From contig JAEUWY010000020.1 in the NCBI GenBank assembly GCA_022059125.1, forward strand, positions 2,294,001 through 2,358,000: a stretch of 64,000 bases of DNA, given 5' to 3'. Positions 23,981 through 35,227 of this stretch are shown one piece after another; position 1 is the first letter of the stretch; each line of letters begins with the position of its first letter. Both the position numbers and the translations under genes were made by a program. Source of the DNA: Corynespora cassiicola (taxonomy: Eukaryota; Ascomycota; Dothideomycetes; Pleosporales; Corynesporascaceae). The notes under the pieces are model-generated. The model saw nothing but the letters and a program-made list of their open reading frames with translations, did not search any database and was not told where the DNA came from.

Positions 23981-25870
23981 ATGAAGAGGAGCATGTCGAT
24001 TGAGCAGCGTCGCGGGTCCACGGACCCCAGCGCAGACGCACAGCTCGCCAAAATGGGCTATGCGAGTGAGTTGCCTAGGAACCTTAGTATGATTAGCGTG
24101 CTCGGCATGTACGTTTGATGATCCCCTTTTGCTTTTTGACGGCAGAAACAAACAAAAAAGAGAGCCTATTTTCCTAAGCAATTATCCCGTTTCGGATAAA
24201 TTCGAGAAAATGCCCTTGTCCAATTGGCTGTCTTTTTTTTAATATGTTCCGATGCTAACGCCATGACAGGTCCTTTGCCATCATGGCCGTCCCGTTCGGT
24301 CTTTCGACCACAATGTACATTACCCTCACCGACGGACAGAGCGTCACAATCCTTTGGGGATGGGTCCTGGTCAGCTTGATCTCGCTCAGCATTGCCGCTA
24401 GTTTGGCCGAGATTTGCGCAGTCTATCCTACCGCCGGTGGCGTCTACTACTGGAGTGCCATGTTGAGCACGCGCAAGTATGCGCCTGTCGCCTCGTGGGT
24501 TACGGGGTGGTTGACGCTGGTCGGCAATTGGACTGTAACGCTGAGCATCAACTTTTCCGGAGGCCAGGTACGTTGTGGCGTCATCATTGGATAGTGGGAT
24601 GCCTGCTGACATTTGGGTAGTTGATCCTGTCGGCTATTTCTCTCTGGAACGAGGACTTTGTGCCCAACGAGTGGCAGACGATTCTCATGTTCTGGGCTGT
24701 CATGCTGATTTGTATGAGCGTCAACATATTTGGAGCAAAGTACCTGGATTTGATCAACAAGGTCTGCATCTACTGGACAGGTGGTAGCGTCATCATCATT
24801 CTCGTCACTCTGTTGAGCATGGCCGACGTGAAGAGGAACGCCAAATTTGTCTTTACACACTATGATGCCTCTGCAAGTGGCTGGTATGTTCACCCCTCAA
24901 AAGATGCGCTGACAACTGCTTACAACTCGCTAGGCCATCTGGCTGGGCTTTCTTCGTTGGTCTATTGCAGGCTGCATACACCCTCACTGGATACGGCATG
25001 GTGGCTGCCATGTGCGAGGAGGTCCAATCGCCCGAACGCGAAGTCCCCAAGGCTATCGTTTTGTCCGTTGCCGCTGCCGGTGTTACGGGCGTCATTTACC
25101 TGATCCCCATCCTCTTTGTCCTGCCAGACGTCAAGATGCTCCTCGAGGTGGCCAACGGACAGCCCATCGGCCTGCTCTTCAAGACTGTCACCGGCTCCGC
25201 GGCTGGCGGTTTCGGACTCCTCTTCCTCATCCTGGGCATCCTCTTCTTCGCCGGCATCGGCGCGTTGACGGCAGCCTCGCGCTGCACCTACGCCTTTGCC
25301 CGCGACGGCGCCATCCCCGGCTCCAGGCTCTGGAAGCAGGTCGACCCGCGTTTCGATATCCCCCTGTGGGCCCTCGTTCTGTCCACCGCCGTCGACTGCC
25401 TCCTCGGCCTCATCTACTTTGGCTCCTCGGCCGCCTTCAACAGCTTCACCGGCGTCGCCACAATCTGCCTCTCCACCTCGTACGGCATGCCCATTCTCAT
25501 CTCGGTGCTCCGCGGCCGCAAGGCCGTCAAGCACTCGACCTTTTCCCTCGGCCGCTTCGGCTACGCAATCAACATCGCCATGATTGCCTGGATCTGCCTC
25601 GCCGTTGTGCTCTTCTGCATGCCCGTCTCCCTCCCCGTCGAGGCCGGTACCATGAACTATGCCAGCGTCGTGTTTGCGGGATTCGCCACCATCAGTGTGG
25701 TGTGGTATTTCATTCGCGGGCGCAAGGATTTCACTGGCCCGCCCGTGCCTATGGATGTTGCGCCTGGGGAGGAGGTTACGGTCGCCGGGCTGGCGGCGGT
25801 GGAGAGCCGGAATGATAGGAATGGTGATGTGGAGCAGAAGGTTTTGAAGGAGGAGGGTGGGAAGCTGTAG
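23981..25870 (+). CDS. APC-superfamily amino-acid/GABA/choline permease
   Basis: Four exons, 23981-24108, 24270-24567, 24621-24883 and 24934-25870, giving 541 residues. It has about twelve hydrophobic segments. Family marks are the N-terminal ASELPRNLSMISVLGMSFAI, the helix-3 PTAGGVYYWSA and the loop MCEEVQSPEREVPKAIVLS, which is the conserved E-x-x-x-PExxxPKA element of fungal Uga4/Hnm1-type permeases. It should sit in the plasma or vacuolar membrane and import a small nitrogenous solute; which one (GABA, choline, polyamine or amino acid) cannot be read from sequence. The C-terminal tail is polar and acidic/basic, suitable for regulatory phosphorylation or ubiquitylation. The ATG is preceded by GCCGCC, a good context. 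Confidence 0.9.
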
Positions 25871-26696
25871 GGAGGGTTGGATGTTGGACGACGCATTTTT
25901 TTTCTTGTAGATGACGTTATTCTTCAATTGCAGACTGCGGTCGCCTATTCTTTCGAGCTTGGTGTGTTTTTTTAGATTGTAAGCATAGGTGAAGATGACC
26001 AGTTTCTTTCGGGCAAGCGGTCGTGTGACAGTAAAGACATGCCTAGGTAGATGGCGTACCCACTGGCGGGGCCCTACGAGGCATTGCTAGCCCGTTCAAG
26101 ACAGGGTCTTAGCCCTAATTGAAAACGCATCGAGTCAGGTAGCCGAGCGAGTGTTCAAATTGTGTTTTTCTCATCTTATGCCCAGCGCGTCACTAGTCGC
26201 CTGCAAATGTCCCCGCTTAGCGGTTCTTCAACGACGATAAATCCAAGTTTCTAATCAGTCAGCTAAAAATGCGAGTATCATCTTTCTAATTCCCGTTTTA
26301 TAACTTTCTCATGTGTGCATGTCTGTGAGTGAGAGTCAAAAAAATAGAGTTTGATGAATGTCCAACGGGTGTTACGAAGCAAAAACCCGCACGCCACTGC
26401 AGCTTGTTCCTATCATTTCATCAGGTATAAGGCATCGAGGATTTCTTGACTACAAGGTTCTCATTCCGGCTATTTTGGATTTCATAATCATTGAGATGAT
26501 GAGCATGAAGCTGTGACTACAGGTGAGCTTGACGGTGAGATGAGCTCGAGGTGCTTTGGATAAACGTTCGGGAAACCACGCTAAGGCCCGCAGATCCACT
26601 CTGCCAAGACCGAGTCACTGGACCACTTTACGCGACACCAACCCCAACGCCTTCGCGCTCATCGGACGCGTCTAATGCGGGCGTCCGAGCGGGAAA
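25871..26696. other. Intergenic region between permease and WD40 gene
   Basis: About 830 bp, AT-richer than its flanks, holding the permease 3' UTR and the WD40-gene promoter. No gene or strong motif was seen. Confidence 0.5.
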
Positions 26697-29600
26697 ATGG
26701 CCAGGTAAGTTCGCCTTTGCTTTTTCAACCTTCAGCGTGAAAACCACGCGCCGCCGCCATTGCGGTCCTGCGCATCATTTGATCCTGTTTGCACTTCAGC
26801 TGGTGCTCTGCTAACATGCCTCATACGTCTAGGCACGCCATTGACCTCACGCTGGAGTCGGACGATGATGAAGCGCACCCCTCGAACCCTACCAAACCGA
26901 ACCCTACGAAGGCGAACCACACGTTTCCATCCCAGAGACACGACCACAATGTCTATGGAGCTCCTTCACAACCGACCCTTCACAATCATGCTGGCGCCGG
27001 GCCGCCGAGCTGGAGCTATGGGCCTACCGTGTACACCGAGATGAGCCCATACCGACATGCGATGATGGGAATCAATTCGCCGCCGGAGAAGAGAAGAAAA
27101 ACTTCAGACATAGCCTTCACACAAGGACTTGGCATAGATTTTGATGGCTTTGCCGCCTACAAGGCAAGCGGTAGCAGGGCGCATGCAGGGCCATCGTTCA
27201 GGCAGCTGACAGGCGCAAACGATGCGTCACGATCTCAGCCTACAAAGGATGGCTACCCGGCCCAGGCCTTGGATTCTGCGACACCGGCAAACGGCACGAA
27301 CAGACTATTTCACAGCGATACAGCTACCAACCAGCCCTCGCATATTGGGCATATGGGTGGAGGACATGCCAATGGCGCAAACGCACAAACAGTGCCGTTT
27401 TCAAAGGACCAGAAGCCATGGGCATCGCATTCATACAAATTTCATCAACAAGAAGCATTGAGGACTATGCCGCATCCATCTCCAGGCGAAGCGTCCCATC
27501 ACAGTGGCTATGACAGCGTCATTTCAGGTCACATCAACCACGCTTTGAGCTCCCTGGATTACGAAGCTCCCGCCATTCCTAGTACTTCTACTTTGTCCGG
27601 TAACGTACAACCGCAATTCCATCGCGGGAGAAAGCCTATGCAGCCCTTTAGCGCAGAGGATGACCGTCTGATCATATATCTGAAAGAGGTCTTGCAACTC
27701 AGATGGAAGGACTTTGAGAGATATTTTCCTGGGCGCAAGTGGACAAATGTCCAGGTTCGCTATTCCCAGAAGCTAAACAAGAGAGACCGGACTCAGGACC
27801 CGCCCGAGTATTCACTCCCGCCCGCTATTTTGAGCGCTATGGACCACCAAACACCACGGCCTCTACCTCAGCCTGTACTACCACATGGTCCTTCACCTGC
27901 ACTTTTTACCAGCGCCCATATTCTCGAACAAGACTCCCTGTCCGAACGCGACTCAACCTCCGGCAACGAATATCCAGTCCGTCGCAATCGACCTCGTCGT
28001 GACGTACCAACGCACGACTACACCTGGCCACGGCGACATAGAAGCTCACGAGCTGGGACGGAGGTCGAGGACGAAACTGTCGAAGCTACGGATGCGGACA
28101 CGCCCATCTCGTCGGAGCCTTCCGTGGAATCTGTTGTAATACCCGAAAAGGCGATACCCGTGGAAAACCCGCCGCTGGATATGGAGTTGGAGCAATCCGA
28201 CGCAAGATTGGCTTTATCTGGTGTACCCACTCGCGAGGGTCCAGAAGGACGATTGCCATATCTCTCCTGCTCACAGCGCTCCGCACTGCAAAAGAGATTT
28301 AGCGGTTGGGAATTAGACCAGCTGGTCAGCAGGGAATGGCAAGGAGCTGTCCTTCACGTGGACCTCAGTCCGGCAGAGATAGACATAGCGGAGAGTGCCA
28401 TTTCGAAAGTATTGGGCCAACCTCAATTGTCGGACAAGCTCAGCCGTCGCAGACGGTTCCGAATGATGCTCAAGAATGTCTCAGAACCCAAGCTTCTGAA
28501 GCTGGGTTATGAGCTCAGATACCAACTTATGAGCACCAGGGATACGGAAAGCATCAAGGCTTTCCTGTACGATGCCAGGAAGGGCAAACTACGGTCCGCA
28601 CCAATGGTTGAGAGAATGGGCGCAGCACGTCCCAAGCTGGATTACAGTTCCGCGCCAAAGACCTCGACAGCTTCTATGGTTTTACAGCGAGAATTGGGTC
28701 TCCAGTCTCGTAGAGGTTGGAAATCTGCCACGCACCCTGTGACATATCAGTTAAGAAACAGGTGGATTGACACGTTGGGCCCTGCGTATCGCTATACTGG
28801 TGCGTCTAGTGACGTCCATACCGTTGCTTGGTCACCTGATGGGCAATGCTTTGCAGCCGGTGCTGTCTGTGTGACAGATGCGCATTCCATGCAATACAAC
28901 AGACCGAATAATCTGCTCTATGGCAATACCGCGTACAATACGATACATGAATTGAGAGAGCACTATGTTGAACGGCCGAAAATGGAGTCCGGCCCGAACT
29001 CAACCCAAGCAATGTTTGAGTCTCAAGACCGGAAGCTCTACACTACTATTTCATCCGTGGCATTTTCCCCCAATGGAAAGTACATGTTCTCGGCTGGATA
29101 TGACAACCATGCCGTGATATGGGAGGCGCCCCGAGATGGCACACAACCAAGGCTTATCAAAGCTTTGAAACACAAAGCTGAAGTGGACATGTTAGCTGTC
29201 AGCTGTACCGGGAAGGTGGCCACGGCTACAAAGAAATCCTCGCGGCATGGATCCGCGAATGCTGTCAAAGTCATCAGCATCGGCGAGGACGACCCAGAAC
29301 AAATCGAGAGGGTCTCGTTTACATCACAGAAGGCCGGCGAGCGACCTGATTTGAACATCCTGCCCACTGCTTTGCAGTTTGAACCAAACCACGGGCGCCT
29401 TCTACTGGCTGGGTTCGGTGCCAACAATAGAGAGGATCGCTTCGATACGAATGGGGACATATGCCTGTGGGATCTGCACTCACAGGAACAACTTTACATC
29501 CATGGATCAGGGCGGAATGTTTTTGACGTCGCTTGGAATGGTGATCAACGTTGCCGACCCTGGTTTGCTGTCGGCTGCGTTGCCGGAGGGAACGTGAACA

Positions 29601-30926
29601 GAGGGACGCGATCAGTTTTACGGCTCTACGATGGTTATGGCTTGGACAAGTATAGCATGGCTATGGAGATAGAGTGCAAAGCTCTTGACATGAACGATGT
29701 CCTCTTCTGGTAAGCATCGTCCTGATAAAACGGCGATTTGCGCTGACCTTGACAGCCCCCACGACGAAAATCTAATTGCAGCTGGATGCACCAGTGGTCG
29801 AGCATACGTGTGGGACCTGAGGTGGCCAGATACATGGCTTAGGGAGCTTGCTCATAGCAGCTCCTTGATGCCTCTAGACGATTATATTGACCGAGAAATT
29901 ACCGACACGGGCGTGAGATTCCTTTCCTGGGGAGACAATGCTTCGAGGCTCTACTCTGGCTCCTCAGACGGCGTCGTCAAGGTCTGGGACGTGATCGGCT
30001 CTGAAGAGGAAACATTTGTGAAAGATTTGGCCACCCTGGACTCGGGTATCATGGCCGGCGCTTTCAGTCCGGATTACAGTAAGCTCGTAATCGGAGAGGT
30101 AGACGGCTCGGTCAACGTCCTCGAAGTTGATAGAGACGACTCCTACGACGCAGAGAAGCTAAAGTACATTCCTTACGTCGAAGGGCCAGATGAAGACGCA
30201 ATGGAGATACCAACCACTGGCGTCGCAATTGCCTCGGATCTGGTGGTTTCTGGGGAGATGATGCAGATCCCATTTGGAGGGTATCCAGTCAGACAGGCTG
30301 TCCAAGGGCCAAATTACAACGGACCATACGACAATGCCATCGACGCTCCTTTCCTGCGGGAGCAAGCGTTGGAGATGCAGCTTCACCTGTCCAAGTCTCC
30401 GGCCCCACAGTGTGATATCTGGGCTTGCAACGACACTGTCAAAGTCACCAGCGAGGAAGTGGGAGATTCAGGAAGAAGCGAAGACCGCATACCCGACGAG
30501 CTCCGGAAGCAGTGGAAGCTTGGTGGGGCCAGCAGCCTACCTCCCGGTAAATCCAGATGTGCGAATTGCGGCAGGGCGGCTCGGCCGATGAACTCACAAG
30601 AGGTGGATGTCGCTCCGTTGTGCGAGCGCTGCTCCTTCGCTTGCTTCCGATGCGGAGCCAACAACAATGTGGACCCGAAGACCGAAACCCTCAATTGCCA
30701 CCACTGTCAACGAGTATGGAGCATCGGCACCCTGGGGTTCGAATGCGTAAGAGAGACGCTGGACCCAACTAACTTTTCAGACGTCCCTTCGCTGAGACAA
30801 TATGCGAAGAAGGTATCACGGACAAAACTGGGAGAGGACAATGCCTCATTCGGTGACGAAATGAACGCACTTACCGACTATTTCCATTCGTTGGCGACCG
30901 ACCGACCTGACTCACCGCCATTGTAG
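26697..30926 (+). CDS. SANT/Myb-like, WD40 and zinc-ribbon protein; candidate DCAF (DIM-9/Raf1-type)
   Basis: Model: exons 26697-26704, 26833-29709 and 29756-30926, giving 1351 residues. The N-terminus (ARHAIDLTLESDDDE) resembles a SUMO-interacting motif. Residues of about 275-320 form a SANT/Myb-like helix-turn-helix (FSAEDDRLIIYLKEVLQLRWKDF). From about 660 to 1150 come WD40 blades (HTVAWSPDG, SVAFSPNGKYMFSAGYDNHAVIWE, CLWDLHS, AYVWDLRW, GSSDGVVKVWD). Residues of about 1230-1282 hold four CxxC pairs (CANC, CERC, CFRC, CHHC). WDLR at 981-984 is a WDxR motif, known in substrate receptors of Cul4-DDB1 ligases. S. pombe Raf1/Dos1 and Neurospora DIM-9 are WD40 proteins of the H3K9-methylation ligase, so this is a candidate; that is inference. 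An unspliced start at ATG 26816, still in frame, is the alternative. The 8-nt first coding exon is preferred because TGCTAAC and CTAG flank the acceptor. Confidence 0.8.
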
Positions 30927-32133
30927 GGCAGTCGAGCCGGGAGTTGTTTTGGACGACTCTTTTTTTTTTTCCTCTCCTCAACATTTCATGACATTTGCTA
31001 TTGGATATGCGCATGGAGGGTATGATATTGGCAGGAATTTTCACCGGCAAGGAAAAGGGGTGTTATGGGGGGTTAGCCATTTTGCATAGCGTCGGCGATG
31101 GGAAGGGGAGCATGAGAGCATGCATCCAGCAGGCGTTCACCTTTGTAGTCGCATCCTAATGATACCCAGCATCACACTTTGCATTTTGCGAACAGCAGTT
31201 CTCACGCACGCGCAAGGCTTGGTTTTTTTTTTTGGTGATGGCATGTACGAACGGGAGAGCGATGTTTTGGCGCTGGGGTGGAATGTGCACACATCGCCCC
31301 CCAAGCGACCTGACGAGCAAACCCCAAACGGCCACGCAACACGACGAGGGCGACTGGCTGGCTGGCTGAAAGAAACTCGTGGCGGCGTAAACAAGAAAAA
31401 AAAAAGGTGCGACGTCCAGGTCCACGCAAGGAGACGCGCAAGCTTTCATTTCATTTCGCAGCGCCACACATACACACACTCTCTCTCGCAGGAACCAAGC
31501 GTTCGAGACCTGTCCAGGGTTCTTGTCCTTTTTTTCCCCTGCCCGATTCTCGGCGAAAAGGCTTGGTTCGGGTTCGAGTCAAGTCGAGGGCCCCGGGTGT
31601 GGTGCGCTGTGGCTGATGAACAGGATGGGCGTGAACCGCCGAGCGATGCCTAGACGCGAGACCGGCAATGCTGGGGCTTGGCCCGCCTTCGTTTGACGTC
31701 TCGGGTACCGAGGAAAAGGATCGGACGGCATTTGGGGGGGGGAAGGGGGATGGAGAGGTGCGTGGAAGGCAGGAGGAGGAAGGTTGTGGCTGGAGAGGGA
31801 GATGGGGGGGTGGTAGCACGCACAGGTCAGGCACGGTGTAGATGGACGGAGAGCAATGTGAAGATGCGGGAAAAAGGTATCATTGCCTGCACAGCAAACA
31901 TATGGACACGAAGGGGTTAAAAAAAAGTATATACATCAAATCCTCCAAACAGATGCGCGTCTTCTTCCGTCGTCGTTTGAGGTTGGTTAGGACGTGTTAC
32001 CATCCCGGAATCTCTCGACTGTATAGTAGTAAAGTTTGGTTTCCCACCATTCCTTTCAATCCTTTCCGGACCATCCATCGAGATGATGAATCACTCACTC
32101 AATGGCTCCCCCGGAATCAGAGCGAAAAGAAGC
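30927..32133. other. Convergent intergenic region
   Basis: About 1.2 kb between the stops of the WD40 and pectate lyase genes. It has many homopolymer runs (T around 30960, A around 31396) and G-rich patches near 31735-31810. The open frames are basic and low complexity and are not convincing genes. Confidence 0.5.
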
Positions 32134-33163
32134 TTAGAAAGAGAGCGTGTTACCGGCAGTGCCGACAACGGCGGCCTTGACCTCGGAAGCGTCAAGCAGG
32201 TTGTCGACGGTGTAGGGCGCCTTGGTGAAGGTACCCTTGGGGGCCGTGTTCTCGCCATCGCCAAAGTCGTTGCCCTCGGCGACGGCAAAGCCATCGTCGT
32301 CGACCGAGTAGAGGGGCTTCTTGGAGCCGGCGAAGACGTTGTTCTGGGCGAGGATCTGGGCACCGAGGCGCGAGTTGATGCCGTCGGCGGCGTTCTCGTA
32401 GTAGTTGTTGTAGATGTGGCCGGTACCGAAGCGGAAGCTGGGGCCGCGCGAGTTGATGTTCTTCCAGTAGTTGTTGGCGTAGGTGACGGTCAGGTGGCCC
32501 TTGTCCTCGTCGCCGTTGGAGTCGGAGTGGCCGACGAGGGATGCTTTGTAGTGGTCGTGGAAGTAGACGTTGGAGATGGTGATGTAGTCGCAGGCGTGCG
32601 TCACATCGAGGAGGCCGTCGTAGTAGTCCTTGCCGTGGTCCATGTCCGAGGACAGGTCCAGGTGGTCGAGCCAGACGTTGGTGGCCTTTTGCACGCCAAT
32701 GGCGTCGCCGCCGACGACCTTGCTGATGGCCAGGTTGCGGACGATGACGTTGGAGACGTCCTGGACCTGGATGGTGAAGCCAGAGAGCTCTGCGGGCGGG
32801 AATTAGTTGAGATTATACAGTGTTCATGGATGTATAAGACGTACTGGCACCAGAGTCCTTGCCGATAATGGACTTGTTGGAGCCGACCTTGACCTTGCCC
32901 TCGCCGCTGAAGGAACCGTCAACGACGACGACGGCCTTGTCGTCACCCTTGACAGCAGAGGTGAACTCGGCGAAGGAGGCAACGGTGGTGGTGGAACCGC
33001 CAGCACCACCGGTGGTGCCGCCGTTCTCAGAGGCGTATCCGAAAGCAGCGTCGGTGATGGCGGCGCGCTTGGCAACAGTGCCACGCTTCTCGTTGGTGGT
33101 GGGAGTGGGCGCCGCCAGGGCGAGGGTCGAGAGACCGAGAGGGAGGATGGTGGAGAACTTCAT
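32134..33163 (-). CDS. Secreted pectate lyase, polysaccharide lyase family 1
   Basis: Two exons, 33163-32845 and 32789-32134, giving 324 residues. It has a signal peptide (MKFSTILPLGLSTLALA), then Kex2-like KR sites (NEKR, VAKR) suggesting a short propeptide. The parallel beta-helix core shows the PL1 signatures: VWLDHLDLSS, the Ca-binding Asp-rich segment around DMDHGKDYYDGLLDVTHACDYITIS, and the catalytic/substrate R-x-P-x-x-R motif as RGPSFRFGTGHIYNN (Arg221 and Arg226). PL1 enzymes cleave polygalacturonate by beta-elimination with Ca2+, degrading plant middle lamella. The gene sits at the edge of a gene-poor stretch, with a TATA box about 150 bp upstream of the ATG, which fits strong inducible expression. 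Family assignment is secure. Confidence 0.95.
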
Positions 33164-33311
33164 GATGTCCTAGGTATGTGTTGCGTTGCAAGACGGAGAA
33201 AAACGAGAGTGACTTGAGGAAAGAGTGGAAGATTTGATGAGCAAGAAGAAAAAGAATGAATGACAGAACTGAGCTGATGGGGAGACAGAAGCAGAGCGAA
33301 GACGCCCTTCT

Positions 33312-33319
33312 CTTATATA
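33312..33319 (-). promoter_or_regulatory. TATA box of the pectate lyase gene
   Basis: TATATAAG read on the minus strand, about 150 bp upstream of the pectate lyase ATG. It fits a core promoter with a 5' UTR of roughly 110 nt. Confidence 0.55.
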
Positions 33320-34789
33320 GGCGGTCGCATCATCTCATCGCTCTCATAATATGCGCTTGCTTCCGAGTTTTTGGCTCCACACTCCCTTTCCGCAGCCCTA
33401 CCGGCGGGCATCAGCTGGGATGCGCTACCCTTCCCCGTTGTTTCAACCCAATATTCGCACCAACCCGAGGCCATTCCAACCTGGTACGACGGCCGCCCGC
33501 CAGAGCGGCGCAAAACCCATTTGCAATCAAGCAACACCCCCGGGTTCGTGATCTCACGACGTTGACAGCGCGTGCCTGACCACATCTGTTTGAAACGACT
33601 AGCCACTTGCAGGTAGCCGACTCCACCAACCGCGCGGCAGGGAAACCGCTACCGAAGCCGGGGTTCTGAAACGGCCCAGTAGCCATATTTGTTCTGTCTT
33701 TAAGATTGAAGGTGGGCGAGACGTGGCGTGGTGGCTCTTGGCAATGGTTCTCCGACGAAAAGCTTGTTTTCCGATACCCGAACAAGTGTGGCGCACGAAA
33801 CCGTTTCTTGTCTTAGCATCCGACTCTGCCAGCACCGTTGCTGTGTAGGTTGCTTTTACATTGCACTGAAATCTCGCACATCGGAGAATTCGTCTGCTGT
33901 AGCGTTTTAGCCCGCTGTAATAGGAGGGGTCGATATTACAGCCCCCCCGCGTCAGGGGCACGACAACTCGGATCGAGCACGCGGCGAAGATCGCATGAAT
34001 CCGAGGGCCGAAAAAATCATGTTACGATATTGCGAAGCGATGACGAGACGATTTCCAGCTAGCCGGATTGGACCAAGAGCGGTGTCGGCAGTATTCTGGC
34101 GAGGTACGATTCTAAGATGACTCGACTTTGTCTCTAGCAAAGGGGTATACTCCCCTCGCAGCGCTAGCCCAAAGGCCTCTGGGGCTGCCTAGCCCTTCTG
34201 GAAGAGACCGGTACTATTGGAATGCTAGTGTCCCGGGCCAAACTATGCAGGAGAGCTTTACGAGGCCATCATTCTCTCGAAAATACCTCGAGGAGAACAA
34301 CTTCGGTCATCAAAGAAGCCTGCTCTGGAGAGGCCGTGCAGTCCATTGTGGCGTTTTGATAATGCGCCCTGACTTGTGTCGCGATCTGAGACTGGGATCG
34401 CGCAACTGAGAAGCCGGACAAGAAAGGCCAAGACGATTGACACTCTTGGTATCGCAATGCTTGCCGCTCGATTCCGGGGACTTTATTTGCGAGCCACGTC
34501 TGTGCATGAGGCTGGTGACTGCATCATGTGTGCCTGAGTATCGATGCCCTGCTTTGTTCGTCCATGTAAACGGCTCTAAGGGCGACGCATCGCACTCTAT
34601 TGATTGGTGGAATACTCTACCAGCGTGTATAGCAGGCACTTTCGAGTAGGTTACAAGTGACTGTGCATTAATTCCTCTTCTGGTGCTAGCAAGCCTGCAG
34701 CAGCCAGGGTTGTGGCTGACTGTGGCGCCGACTTATCCGACAAGCAAGCCACTGGCTCACAACTTTCTAGTGAGAATGAGGGCGGCCAG

Positions 34790-35227
34790 CTATGAAGCAC
34801 TCCAGATTTTATGAAGCGCCCTAATCAACTGCAGAAACACAATAAACGACTGGGTGGGGTAGCCCACATGAATTGAGTTACTTTTTTTTTCCCAGAACGC
34901 TGTCTCACCACCAAAACGCCGGAATGACTTATACGAGCGATCGACAAAGGCAACAAACATCTCGGACGCACTTTGCAATCGTAACTTGTCGGCAAACGAA
35001 GGACTTCTCAGACCTTGCAGAAGCAGGTAGAAGACACCTTTGTTAAGGTAATAGTACGGCAGTTGGCTTGTTGCAGTCGATTCGTCAGCATTTACGTCGG
35101 GCTCAGAGAAGGCTCGGGAATAAGTCAAGGCGGTCGAATGCATTGCTAACCTGACATTCTTGTGGGGCAGAATCTGCGGGCGGCCCACAGCCCAGGACTC
35201 CTTCGCCACTATGGAGTCACTACCCAA
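34790..35227 (-). pseudogene. Possible gene remnant, 145-codon open frame without ATG at its head
   Basis: The longest clean frame in this gene-poor stretch. Composition is protein-like (SQLPYYYLNKGVFYLLLQGL ... EMFVAFVDRSYKSFRRFG), but the frame opens without an ATG; the first Met is 28 codons in. An A8 run interrupts near its C-terminal part. No family was recognised. It could be the last exon of a broken gene or chance. Confidence 0.22.

Noticed and set aside
24962..25927. 321-codon open frame on the minus strand
   Set aside because: It lies antisense to the last permease exon; its Gly/Asp/Glu/Ala-rich content mirrors the biased codons of the real gene.
31120..31653. 177-codon frame between the WD40 and pectate lyase genes
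   Set aside because: No ATG at its head; it runs through homopolymers, is basic and low complexity, and lies between two 3' UTRs.
32083..32868. 261-codon Val/Asp/Gly-rich open frame on the plus strand
   Set aside because: Exact antisense of the pectate lyase, caused by strong third-position bias.
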